From: Adlercreutzia murintestinalis | GTDB taxonomy: Bacteria; Actinomycetota; Coriobacteriia; Coriobacteriales; Eggerthellaceae | Length of the DNA: 64,000 bases | Assembly (NCBI RefSeq): GCF_943192905.1 | Contig: NZ_CALPCC010000001.1 | Coordinates: 62,001-126,000 of the forward strand | Direction: 5' to 3' | In this document: one piece after another, positions 35,398 through 43,165 of the stretch | Layout of the letters: each line of letters opens with the position of its first letter | How positions within the stretch are numbered: the first letter of the stretch is position 1 | Made by a program: the position numbers and the translations under genes | Notes under the pieces: model-generated | What the model saw: only the letters and a program-made list of their open reading frames with translations | The model's database searches: none | What the model was told of the DNA's origin: nothing

Positions 35398-36747
35398 TTA
35401 CGAGAAATCGAGTTCTTCCAGCCGCTCGAAGATGGGGTCGATGCGCGTCAGGAACGCACGCGGATCGAAGATGGCGTCCAGCTGCTCAGCCGTGAGCATG
35501 GCGGCATCTGGGTCGGCCTCGATGTTCTGCCGGAAGCTGGGGCCCTGCACCGCATTCTGGATGTCCTCCCACACGCGCATGGCGTTGCGCTGCACGATCA
35601 CGTAGGCGTCCTCGCGCGTGAGGCCTGCCTCCACCAGCGCCAGCAACACCTTCGACGAGAAGATGAGTCCGCGCGTGCGCCACAGGTTGTGCTCCATCTT
35701 GTTCGGGTAGGTTTGCAGCCCGTCCAGCATCCACTGCATCTTGCCGAACAGATAGTCCAGCGCGATGAAGCTATCGGCCAGCGCCACGCGCTCGGCGCTG
35801 GAGTGGCTGATGTCGCGCTCGTACCACAGCGCCACATCATCGAAGGCCACCTGCGCGTTCGCCTTCACCACGCGCGCCAGCCCACAAACGCGCTCGGCGG
35901 TGATGGGGTTGCGCTTGTGCGGCATGGCCGACGAGCCCTTCTGCCCGCGCGTGAACGGCTCTTCGGCCTCGATCACGTCGCTTTGCTGCAACAGACGCAC
36001 CTGCATGGCGATGCTCTCAAGCGTGGAGGCGGTACACGCCAGCGCGGCGGCCATCTGCGCGTGGCGGTCGCGCGCGAGCACCTGCGTGGAGAGCGGATCG
36101 GGCACGAGCCCCAGCTTCTCGCAGACGAACTGCTCCACGAACGGGTCGATGCTGGAATACGTGCCAACCGCGCCCGAGATGGCACCCACCGCGCACACCT
36201 CGCGCGCCTGCTGCATGCGCACCAAGCACCGATGCAGTGCCCACGCCCAGCTGCCGAACTTCATGCCGAACGTCATGGGCTCGGCGTGGATGCCGTGCGT
36301 GCGCCCCACGCACAGCACATCGCGCATCTCCAGCGCACGGCGGCGGCACGTCTCGCCCAGCTGGCGGATGTCGTTGATGATGATGTCGGCCGCCTGCACG
36401 ATCTGGTAGCTCAGTGCGGTATCGCCCAGGTCACTTGAGGTCATGCCGAAGTGCACCCAACGGCTAGGCTTCTCGGCGCCTTCCGGCACGTCCGCGTCGA
36501 TGTTCTCCGCCATGTTCGTGGTAAAGGCGATCACGTCGTGGTTGGTCACCTGCTCGATCTCGGCGATGCGCGCCGCGTCGGCCGCCGCGTGATCGCGGAT
36601 CCACTGCGCCTCCTCGCGCGTGATGCCGCACTGGCCCAGCTCGGCCTGCGCCTCGCACGCCAGCACCTCTATCTCGCGCCAGATGTCGAATTTGTTCTGG
36701 AAGTCCCAGATATGGCCCATCTCCGGGCGGGTGTAGCGGTCGATCAT
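35398..36747 (-). CDS. purB: Adenylosuccinate lyase
   Basis: Catalyses two purine steps: SAICAR to AICAR and adenylosuccinate to AMP, releasing fumarate. The 449 residues carry the fumarase/aspartase signature GSSAMPHKRNP, the substrate-binding THGIHAEPMTFG segment and MTSSDLGDTALSYQ. The start at 36747 (MIDRYTRPEMG) has AAGGAG at 7 nt. The frame open upstream to 36825 has no ribosome binding site and runs toward the parS array. It completes, with purC and purL, a dispersed set of purine genes on one strand. Downstream it converges on the Tat-protein gene. Confidence 0.95.
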   Translation of the reverse strand: MIDRYTRPEMGHIWDFQNKFDIWREIEVLACEAQAELGQCGITREEAQWIRDHAAADAARIAEIEQVTNHDVIAFTTNMAENIDADVPEGAEKPSRWVHFGMTSSDLGDTALSYQIVQAADIIINDIRQLGETCRRRALEMRDVLCVGRTHGIHAEPMTFGMKFGSWAWALHRCLVRMQQAREVCAVGAISGAVGTYSSIDPFVEQFVCEKLGLVPDPLSTQVLARDRHAQMAAALACTASTLESIAMQVRLLQQSDVIEAEEPFTRGQKGSSAMPHKRNPITAERVCGLARVVKANAQVAFDDVALWYERDISHSSAERVALADSFIALDYLFGKMQWMLDGLQTYPNKMEHNLWRTRGLIFSSKVLLALVEAGLTREDAYVIVQRNAMRVWEDIQNAVQGPSFRQNIEADPDAAMLTAEQLDAIFDPRAFLTRIDPIFERLEELDFS

Positions 36748-36883
36748 CACAAGCTCCTTCTTTAGCGTCGGCGCCCCCAAGGCGATCGTAGCAACCGCCC
36801 GCGGTGAGCCGCCCGTGCGCACCATGATTCGCGTACGACAATTTTAATCTACTTGGAGCGCTCCCTTGCGGTGTCTGTCGAAT

Positions 36884-37127
36884 TGTTTCACGTGAAACAG
36901 TGCGAGCGCGAAAGATGCAGCGATGGCGCTGACGCGGGGGCTTACTACGTCCGTCGAATTGTTTCACGTGAAACAGTGCGAGCGCAAAAGATGAAGCGAT
37001 GGCGCTGACGCGGGGGCTTACTACGTCCGTCGAATTGTTTCACGTGAAACAGTGCGAGCGCAAAAGATGAAGCGATGGCGCTGACGCGGGGGCTTACTAC
37101 GTCCATCGAATTGTTTCACGTGAAACA
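36884..37127. repeat. Tandem 76-bp repeats carrying four perfect parS sites
   Basis: TGTTTCACGTGAAACA occurs at 36884-36899, 36960-36975, 37036-37051 and 37112-37127, exactly 76 bp apart. The intervening sequence (GCGATGGCGCTGACGCGGGG and flanks) is nearly identical in three successive units, so this is a true tandem duplication. Each 16-mer matches the parS consensus exactly. The gap 36748-37381 holds no credible gene. Confidence 0.88.
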
Positions 37128-37201
37128 CCGTGCGCAGGTGCGGCGGTTAAAATACTTACCGCGTTTGAACGTGCTGAAATGCGCGATTCCCATGCCTGAA
37201 T

Positions 37202-37217
37202 TGTTTCACGTGCAACA
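37202..37217. promoter_or_regulatory. parS-like site with one mismatch
   Basis: TGTTTCACGTGCAACA, one base off consensus and preceded by GAAT as in the array, lies 75 bp beyond the last perfect copy. It sits outside the repeated unit. Confidence 0.6.
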
Positions 37218-37381
37218 TTGCGCGCTTGGAGCGATCAGGAAGATTGAGGCGGTCGAAGCGGCGGTTGCAGCAGATAGAGTGCCCACCACGCTTGTGGCCA
37301 CCGAAACGCACGCAGCACATGCCCAACGCCACCCGAAAGCTCATGTCCAACACCACGCGAAGGCGCACGGTGCACGCACGC

Positions 37382-38053
37382 TCAAAGCGACCGGAAAATG
37401 GCACGCACCTCGTCCAGCACGCTGTTGTCAGCCACCACGATCACCTGATCGCCCGGATAGAGCATCAGATCGTCGGAGGCCACCTCGGCATCGTCCTCGT
37501 AGGCCACCGCCACCGCAAGCGCGCCCTCCGGCAGCTCGATATCGCCCAGCGCGATGCCCTCTTCATCGGAATGGCGCCGCATGTGCCCCACGGTGAACTC
37601 GGTCAGCGTCACGTTGCCATGCGAAAGCGACGTGACCACCGACACGTTGCCCAACAGCGCCTCTTCCTCGATCAGGTTGGCGATCAGCGTGGTGGATGAC
37701 ACGCACTCGATGCCCACCTTGCGGAAGATGCGCAGGTTCTTCGGGCTGTTCACGCGCCCGATTACGCGGTCAACATGGAACACGCGCTGCGCGATCTCGC
37801 ACGCCACCAGGTTCGTGTCGTCTTGGCCGGTGGCACCCACGAAGATATCGGCGTTGCGAATGCCCGCATCCTCTTGGAAACGCGAGTCGCAGCAATCGCC
37901 GCAAATGATCAGATAGCGCCCCTCAAGCGCCACCGACAGCCCGTCGGCCAGCTGCTTGTTCTGCTCGATGACCGCCACCTCGTTGCCGCTCTCGAGCAGC
38001 ACGTTGGCCAGATACGATCCCACTTTCCCGCCGCCAGCGATCACGATGTACAT
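37382..38053 (-). CDS. TrkA-type potassium-uptake regulatory protein (second of a pair)
   Basis: 223 residues. The N-terminal Rossmann RCK-N domain has the nucleotide loop GGGKVGSYLANVL, a downstream acidic residue in VAVIEQNK, and the VGATGQDDTNLVACEIA segment. The C-terminal RCK-C part (about 140-223) has the ALGDIELPEGALAVAV strand pair. Such proteins bind NAD(H) or ATP and gate TrkH/KtrB-type K+ channels from the cytoplasm. Its ATG directly abuts the stop of the first trkA (TAGATG), so the two are coupled. The arrangement matches the actinobacterial CeoB/CeoC pair. No TrkH-type channel gene is in the window. Confidence 0.85.
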   Translation of the reverse strand: MYIVIAGGGKVGSYLANVLLESGNEVAVIEQNKQLADGLSVALEGRYLIICGDCCDSRFQEDAGIRNADIFVGATGQDDTNLVACEIAQRVFHVDRVIGRVNSPKNLRIFRKVGIECVSSTTLIANLIEEEALLGNVSVVTSLSHGNVTLTEFTVGHMRRHSDEEGIALGDIELPEGALAVAVAYEDDAEVASDDLMLYPGDQVIVVADNSVLDEVRAIFRSL

Positions 38054-38842
38054 CTACTTCGCCTCGCCTTCACGCGCGGCAGCGCCCTCATCGATGCTGT
38101 CCAGCAACTGCTTCACGTCGGCCACATCCGACACCACGGGCACCCCAGCCGCAGCGGCCGCATCGTCGCCCACCGCTTGCATGTACTTCTGAAAGTGACC
38201 GATGTAGTCGTGCCTGATGCACGCAAGCACGGTATCGCCGCCGTAGAGCACACTGTCAGAGGTAGGAATGCTGCTGGCCGAACCATCGCCGCGCTCGAAG
38301 GCGATGATGCGCGCATCGTGCCCGCGCTCAAGCTCGCTCACACGAATGGACCGTGGCGGCCCCAGCGGATCGCCTCCGTCCAGACGCAAGCTGAACTCCA
38401 GCACCTCGCATTCGCCGAACGTGGTGATATGGCTGCCATGCCCGCTCATGACCTTGCTGAACATCTCTTCGGCCACCAACGACGTCCCGCACACATAGTC
38501 GATGCCCAGCTGCATGTAAGCGCGCTCGCGGCCGGGATTATACAACCGCGCGATCACATGCCGCACGTCGAACAGGCGGTTGGCCACCTCGGCGCACATG
38601 AGGTTGGTGTTGTCGAACTGCGTGACCGCGGCCAACACGTCGCACTCCTCCACGCCCGCGCGCACCAGCGCATCCTCATCGAAGCCGATGCCTTGCACCG
38701 TTGACCCATTGAAGTTGCGGCCCAAATTGGCGAACGCATCAGCCGAACGGTCGATGCAGCACACGTTGTTGCCAGCATCGGAGAGCATGATGGCCAGCTG
38801 AGACCCCACGCGCCCGCATCCCACTATGATCACATTGCTCAT
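38054..38842 (-). CDS. TrkA-type potassium-uptake regulatory protein (first of a pair)
   Basis: 262 residues. The RCK-N domain has GCGRVGSQLAIML, VCCIDRS (acidic end of strand 2) and AAVTQFDNTNLMCAEVA. A C-terminal RCK-C-like region (about 145-225) follows, with a 35-residue acidic tail. It probably forms a hetero-assembly with the protein of the next gene. It lies 20 bp downstream of a lysozyme-like exoprotein gene, whose functional link is not evident. Potassium-channel gating is a family inference. The channel must be encoded elsewhere. Confidence 0.85.
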   Translation of the reverse strand: MSNVIIVGCGRVGSQLAIMLSDAGNNVCCIDRSADAFANLGRNFNGSTVQGIGFDEDALVRAGVEECDVLAAVTQFDNTNLMCAEVANRLFDVRHVIARLYNPGRERAYMQLGIDYVCGTSLVAEEMFSKVMSGHGSHITTFGECEVLEFSLRLDGGDPLGPPRSIRVSELERGHDARIIAFERGDGSASSIPTSDSVLYGGDTVLACIRHDYIGHFQKYMQAVGDDAAAAAGVPVVSDVADVKQLLDSIDEGAAAREGEAK

Positions 38843-38862
38843 GGAACAGACCGGCTCAGCCG

Positions 38863-39750
38863 TTAGATCTTCGACATCTCATTCAGAGTGCCGCGATACC
38901 AGTTGTCGTGATTGGGCGGGCAATACTTCACCGCGTTGGCGTAGCTGATGGTGTAGCCATATATCTCGGCCAAGCCACGCACATGCGCATTGATGGCCGT
39001 GCCCCAGTCGCCCCAGGCGCCGTTGGTCCACCCCCAGGCATTGTGTGATGCGAAGCAGTGGCGCCCCTTGGTCGACTCGGTGTTGCTGATGGCAGGCGAC
39101 CAGCGCGGGTCAACGCCGTTGTTCCACGCGGCCTCAGCGAACGTGGCGCCGCACCCCGCAAGCGGGCTGCCCACTAGGTACTTATCGATGCGCGCGGTCC
39201 ATTCGCTGACGAAGGCATCGTGCCCCACCGACCAATCGACCGCGTAGACACCCTGGCCGCCGTTGGCCGCCGAGCGCGCCTGCGCCTCTTGCACGCGCTT
39301 GAGAACCTGTACGTCGCGGTCCTTCGCGGCCTGCTCAGCGGCGATGCGCGCCGCCTCTTCCTCGGCCGCTATCTCGGCCACGCCGCTGGAAACATCGCGC
39401 GATGCGGGCTGTGCCAGCGCGGCAGTAGCGGAAAGATCGACGTGCGCCTCGGTCGTCTGCACCGGCGCTTCAACCGTATCAGAAGGCGCAACGGAGGTGC
39501 CGCCCGCAGAGGCGAGCCCTAAGCCTGCCCCCGTGGCAACCAGCACTGCTATGCCCAAAGAGATCACGACCTTGGCGGCCGATCGGCTGGCGAACGCAGC
39601 GCTGGGACGCGCCACTGCAACGCCATGCGCTCCCACAACGACCGTGCGCGCCCCGCCAGCGCGCGCACCGGTACCAAGCCGATGCGAAGCACCCACGCGC
39701 TTCAGGGAAGCGTTCGCGGAATGCGCTGCTCTTTGCCTGCTCTGTGCCAA
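38863..39750 (-). CDS. Membrane-anchored or secreted lysozyme-like protein
   Basis: 295 residues from a TTG start at 39750, with AGAGG just upstream. No in-frame ATG precedes the conserved part. A basic N-terminus of about 58 aa leads to one hydrophobic segment (about 59-83), then a Glu/Ala-rich coiled stretch (125-160). A C-terminal domain (about 170-295) follows, with FAEAAWNNGVDPRWSPAISN, TESTKG and HNAWGW. The 'NNGVDP...ISNTES' pattern, with Glu as the likely catalytic acid, resembles lysozyme-like or glucosaminidase-type cell-wall hydrolases. It probably acts on peptidoglycan outside the membrane. The exact family is uncertain. Confidence 0.65.
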   Translation of the reverse strand: MAQSRQRAAHSANASLKRVGASHRLGTGARAGGARTVVVGAHGVAVARPSAAFASRSAAKVVISLGIAVLVATGAGLGLASAGGTSVAPSDTVEAPVQTTEAHVDLSATAALAQPASRDVSSGVAEIAAEEEAARIAAEQAAKDRDVQVLKRVQEAQARSAANGGQGVYAVDWSVGHDAFVSEWTARIDKYLVGSPLAGCGATFAEAAWNNGVDPRWSPAISNTESTKGRHCFASHNAWGWTNGAWGDWGTAINAHVRGLAEIYGYTISYANAVKYCPPNHDNWYRGTLNEMSKI

Positions 39751-39917
39751 CTGTCCTCTTCCAAACGAGCGATAACCGCCGAAGCGGGAGCAGCTGGCTT
39801 TGTTGTAAGTGGGTATGCTGCCGAATGGTCATTGATATGTCGTTGGGATATTCTACCCCATATTCAAGTGCCGTACATCAACAATTCGCCACCGGCTGCG
39901 AACCGTGGTGCGAGCCG

Positions 39918-40724
39918 CTATGCGGACAGCTTTTGCACGCGAATCTGCGAAATACGGCTGCGGCGCATCTTCTCTATCTTGAACTCGCATCCGTCGGCCA
40001 CCACCACATCTCCCGGCTTGGGCACGCCATCAAGCGTCCCCATCAGCCAGCCAGCTATGGTCTCGTAGTCGTCGGAGCACTCCACCGGCCAGCCCAGCTC
40101 AAGCGCGTCCTCAACCGGGAAGCGCCCGTCTGCGCGCCACACGCCCGGTTCAACGAACGTCAGCAGCTCGCCGCCCACATCGCTCTCGTCGGCGATCTCG
40201 CCCACGATCTCTTCCAGGATGTCCTCTACCGTGATCAGGCCCTCCGTGCCGCCGTATTCGTCCACCACGATAGCCATCTGCTGATGCTGCGCCTGCATCT
40301 CGCCCAGCAGGGGAATGACGTCCTTCGTTTCGGGCACAAACATGGGCTCGTACATGAACCGCGTCACCGGATCGTCGATGCTGCCGTCCATGAGCGGCCC
40401 GATGAGGTCCTTGTAGTGCACGATGCCGATGATGTCGTCGATGCTGTCGTGGCACACTGGCAACCGCGAGTACCCCGTGCCGCGCATGCGCTCCAGCGCC
40501 TGCCGCCCGGTCTCTTCGTCCTCCACCAGCATCACATCCACGCGCGGCGTGCAGATGGCGCCAGTCATGGTGTCGCGCAGGTCCATGATGTTGCTGATCA
40601 TGCGCTTCTCGTCGTCAGCGAGCGCCGGTGCGTCGTCGATCAGCCCCAATATCTCGTCTTCGGAAACTTCGGCCTTGCGCCCGGTGAGGCGCTCGAAAAA
40701 GCCTTTACTGCTGCCCTCGCTCAT
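39918..40724 (-). CDS. CorC/HlyC-like CBS-domain protein
   Basis: 268 residues. A short N-terminus is followed by the MTGAICTPRVDVMLVEDEE linker, paired CBS domains (about 60-180, with GIVHYKDLIGPL and VDEYGGTEGLITVEDILEEIVGEI), and a C-terminal CorC_HlyC domain (about 190-265). It lacks the N-terminal membrane DUF21 domain of full-length hemolysin-C/CNNM proteins, so it is the soluble CorC form linked to Mg2+/Co2+ efflux. Only 6 bp separate it from the upstream DUF4190-like gene, so they are probably one operon. Confidence 0.85.
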   Translation of the reverse strand: MSEGSSKGFFERLTGRKAEVSEDEILGLIDDAPALADDEKRMISNIMDLRDTMTGAICTPRVDVMLVEDEETGRQALERMRGTGYSRLPVCHDSIDDIIGIVHYKDLIGPLMDGSIDDPVTRFMYEPMFVPETKDVIPLLGEMQAQHQQMAIVVDEYGGTEGLITVEDILEEIVGEIADESDVGGELLTFVEPGVWRADGRFPVEDALELGWPVECSDDYETIAGWLMGTLDGVPKPGDVVVADGCEFKIEKMRRSRISQIRVQKLSA

Positions 40725-40730
40725 AGCAAC

Positions 40731-42764
40731 CTACAGGAAGTTCTTCAACGGCGTGGTTTGCAGGTAGCCCATGATGGCGCCCGCATTCGATTCGCCGTAC
40801 AGACCGCCGTAGAAGTAGGCGAGGAACACGCCGATGGCCACCGCCAAAAGCAGGCTCAAAATGATGCCCACCAAACCGCAGACGCGCCCGGTACCGGCAC
40901 GCGGGGCAACGCCGCCCTTCTTGTGGTAGCTCTTCGCCAGCAGAATGGCCACGATGGCCAGCACCAAGCCCACTGGCGGCAAGAACGCCAGCAGAATGGA
41001 CAGAATGCCCAAGATCAGCGACGCAGTTGCCTTGCCGCCCTTCACGGGCACCATGGCAGCATACATGTTGGGGTCGGCATAGGGGTCGTAGGGGTCTGCG
41101 CTGTAGCCGTACGGATCGTAGCCGCCTTGATCGTAGCCATGCCCGTATGCGCTCGGATCGTAGGGCTGGTCAGCATAGGGCGTTTGCGTCTGGCCATAGG
41201 GCTGCGCGAACTGCTGCCCATAGGGGTCGTAGCCTTGCGCCTGCGCTGGGTCGTAGGAAGCTTGCAGATGCGGATCGTAGCCTTGCGCCTGCGCCTGAGC
41301 ATGCATCTGCGCCTGCGCCGGATCGTAGGGCTGCATCTGCATGGGATCGTAGGGCTGCATGGCAGGATCGTACATCTGAGCTGGGTCGTAGACGTGCATG
41401 CTGTCATACGCTTGTAGATAAGGGTCTGGCATTTGAACCTCTCCGTACACCACTTCTTGCGCGGGCACTTCAATCACCTGCTCTTGGATAGGCGGTATCT
41501 GATCGGACGGTATCTCAACCGAGAACGGCTGAGGGTCGCTGTACAGGGCCGGAACGGACAGCTGGTCGACATGGCCGAAGTCGGCCAGCATATGATCGGG
41601 ATAGTCGGCATACCCGTGCTCGGGCAGCGCCCCATAGGGATACGCCGACTGATCGGCGGTGGGAACGATCTGACCGGTGGTGCTGATGAGCGGCACGCTC
41701 GCTAACAGCTCCTGCGGCGTAGGGAGCACCACGGGCGCGTCCCCGAACTTGGGCAGGTTGTTCAACAGCTCAGGTTTGGGCGTGTAGTCTATCTGCGTGC
41801 GCGGAAGCGGCGCGTCGGGCGCATCCTCGTCGTTGGAAGCGCTATTCGTGAGCGCCGCCACAGCCGATTTCAAGCTCTTGATGGGCGAGCCCCACCGACG
41901 CTTCTGCTCCGGTTCCTTCGGGGTAAAGCCCACCTGTTCGCCCATGGATGCATTGTGGGAAACGCGCGTCAGCGGATCGTCGGGAGCGTAGGCGCCTGGC
42001 TGCATGCCCTCGGCATAGCCGATGGGCCCCGACTGAGCCGCGCCCGACGCGCCGGGTTGCGCCGCGAACGGCCCCGATTGCGAAGGCTGGGCGGTCAGAG
42101 GCGCATGTGCGAAGGTTTGCAGCTGCTGAACCTGTTGCAGCTGCTGGGGCTGCGGAGCTGTCTGCACAGCCGGTGCTGGCGATGGCGCGACCGCAGGTGC
42201 GGATTGCGCGGCAGCCGTCAGAGCGCTTAGCGCAGGCTGTGCGGTGGGCGCTTCTGCCGCCGTGTTGGCCGGAGTGGCCGGTGCAGCTGCCGATGCCGGT
42301 GCAGGTACCGAAGCTGCTGGCGTAGGCTCGGCGGGAGATGCGGCCCCCAGCGGCTGCGTGGGCACCCCCACAGCGCCGCCCGCTGCCACATTCGGCGACA
42401 TGCCCGACATCAGAGCGCCCGCATGCAAGCCACCCATTTGCAGAGCCGCAGGATCGACCGCGGGAAATGCCATGCTCTGTCCAGCAAGCTGGCTCCAACG
42501 CGCTTGAGCAACCGTTTGCGCGGCTGATTGCGCGGCTGATTGCGCGGCTGATTGCGAAAGCACCGTGGCCGCCTCGCGCAGTACCTCGGCGCTCTCGCGC
42601 GCGGCATCCACCGCATCGCGCAGCACCGCGCTCTGCGCGTTCGATCCACCAGACTCGCGCGATAAGCGGCCCTTAGAAGTTACCGCGCCCTTCGCGCCCT
42701 TGGCTTTCGGTGCAGTGCTCTGCCGTTTCGTCTGCTGCTTTTTATTGTTGCTCTTCTTGGCCAT
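40731..42764 (-). CDS. YDP-repeat, low-complexity protein with C-terminal DUF4190-like membrane domain
   Basis: 677 residues starting at MAKKSNNKK (42764, preceded by AAGGA). A basic Lys/Gln N-terminus precedes Ala/Gln/Pro-rich low complexity, including a QSAA unit repeated three times from a perfect 12-bp DNA repeat (42518-42553). A strongly Tyr-Asp-Pro-rich tract (about 425-560, PYDPAQ/MYDPAM/GYDPYG units) follows. The last 110 residues contain two hydrophobic spans with ASLILGILSILLAFLPPVGL and GLVGIILSLLLAVAIGVFL, typical of DUF4190. The bulk should be cytoplasmic and disordered. The role is unknown. The YDP tract recalls prion-like condensate-forming sequences, as does the N-terminus of the 12897 protein. 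Confidence 0.75.
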   Translation of the reverse strand: MAKKSNNKKQQTKRQSTAPKAKGAKGAVTSKGRLSRESGGSNAQSAVLRDAVDAARESAEVLREAATVLSQSAAQSAAQSAAQTVAQARWSQLAGQSMAFPAVDPAALQMGGLHAGALMSGMSPNVAAGGAVGVPTQPLGAASPAEPTPAASVPAPASAAAPATPANTAAEAPTAQPALSALTAAAQSAPAVAPSPAPAVQTAPQPQQLQQVQQLQTFAHAPLTAQPSQSGPFAAQPGASGAAQSGPIGYAEGMQPGAYAPDDPLTRVSHNASMGEQVGFTPKEPEQKRRWGSPIKSLKSAVAALTNSASNDEDAPDAPLPRTQIDYTPKPELLNNLPKFGDAPVVLPTPQELLASVPLISTTGQIVPTADQSAYPYGALPEHGYADYPDHMLADFGHVDQLSVPALYSDPQPFSVEIPSDQIPPIQEQVIEVPAQEVVYGEVQMPDPYLQAYDSMHVYDPAQMYDPAMQPYDPMQMQPYDPAQAQMHAQAQAQGYDPHLQASYDPAQAQGYDPYGQQFAQPYGQTQTPYADQPYDPSAYGHGYDQGGYDPYGYSADPYDPYADPNMYAAMVPVKGGKATASLILGILSILLAFLPPVGLVLAIVAILLAKSYHKKGGVAPRAGTGRVCGLVGIILSLLLAVAIGVFLAYFYGGLYGESNAGAIMGYLQTTPLKNFL

Positions 42765-42985
42765 CCGTGTCCTTGATCGGAACCGCCTGCACATAGTTGC
42801 TAGTAATTGTACTTGAACATGCCGCCGAACGCGGAAAATACGTGAACTCGGTACAAAATCGGTCCCCTGCACCTGCGTCCCGTCTCTGCACCCTGTGCCC
42901 CACGCCTGCACCCTGCATCTACTTCTAGGATCGCATCCATGCTCGCACCGGCGCCTGACCCCGCGCAGCGCGCCCCATAACGGCA

Positions 42986-43019
42986 GAAGCCCCGGCGCAC
43001 AACCGTGTACCGGAGCTTC
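42986..43019 (-). terminator. Hairpin downstream of frc
   Basis: GAAGCCCCGG (42986-42995) pairs with CCGGAGCTTC (43010-43019) with one mismatch. No long U-run follows on the minus strand. It lies in the 401-bp gap 42765-43165, which otherwise contains only the 18-bp tandem repeat and no credible ORF. Confidence 0.4.
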
Positions 43020-43110
43020 CTTCTATTTCCAATCGAGCGTGAACTGCCGATGACATCAGCGGTTCGCGCTCGATATGGGCGATGCGTACGCTGCGAACAC
43101 CTCAGATGCC

Positions 43111-43164
43111 GTGCGCCTGTCGCCTGCCGTGCGCCTGTCGCCTGCCGTGCGCCTGTCGCCTGCC
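43111..43164. repeat. Three perfect 18-bp tandem repeats abutting the frc stop codon
   Basis: GTGCGCCTGTCGCCTGCC is repeated three times without change (43111-43128, 43129-43146, 43147-43164), ending one base from the frc stop. Identity of all copies suggests recent expansion. Confidence 0.85.
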
Positions 43165-43165
43165 G

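Noticed and set aside
36884-37127. Regular 76-bp repeats as a CRISPR array
   Set aside because: The sequence between palindromes is the same in each unit, so there are no unique spacers. No cas genes are present. The palindrome is a parS site.
37156-37404. 82-codon ORF between the parS array and the TrkA pair
   Set aside because: No ribosome binding site, composition unlike neighbours, overlaps the TrkA 3' end.
42518-42553. Perfect 12-bp triple repeat as a non-coding element
   Set aside because: It lies in frame inside the 677-aa protein and simply encodes a QSAA tetrapeptide repeat.
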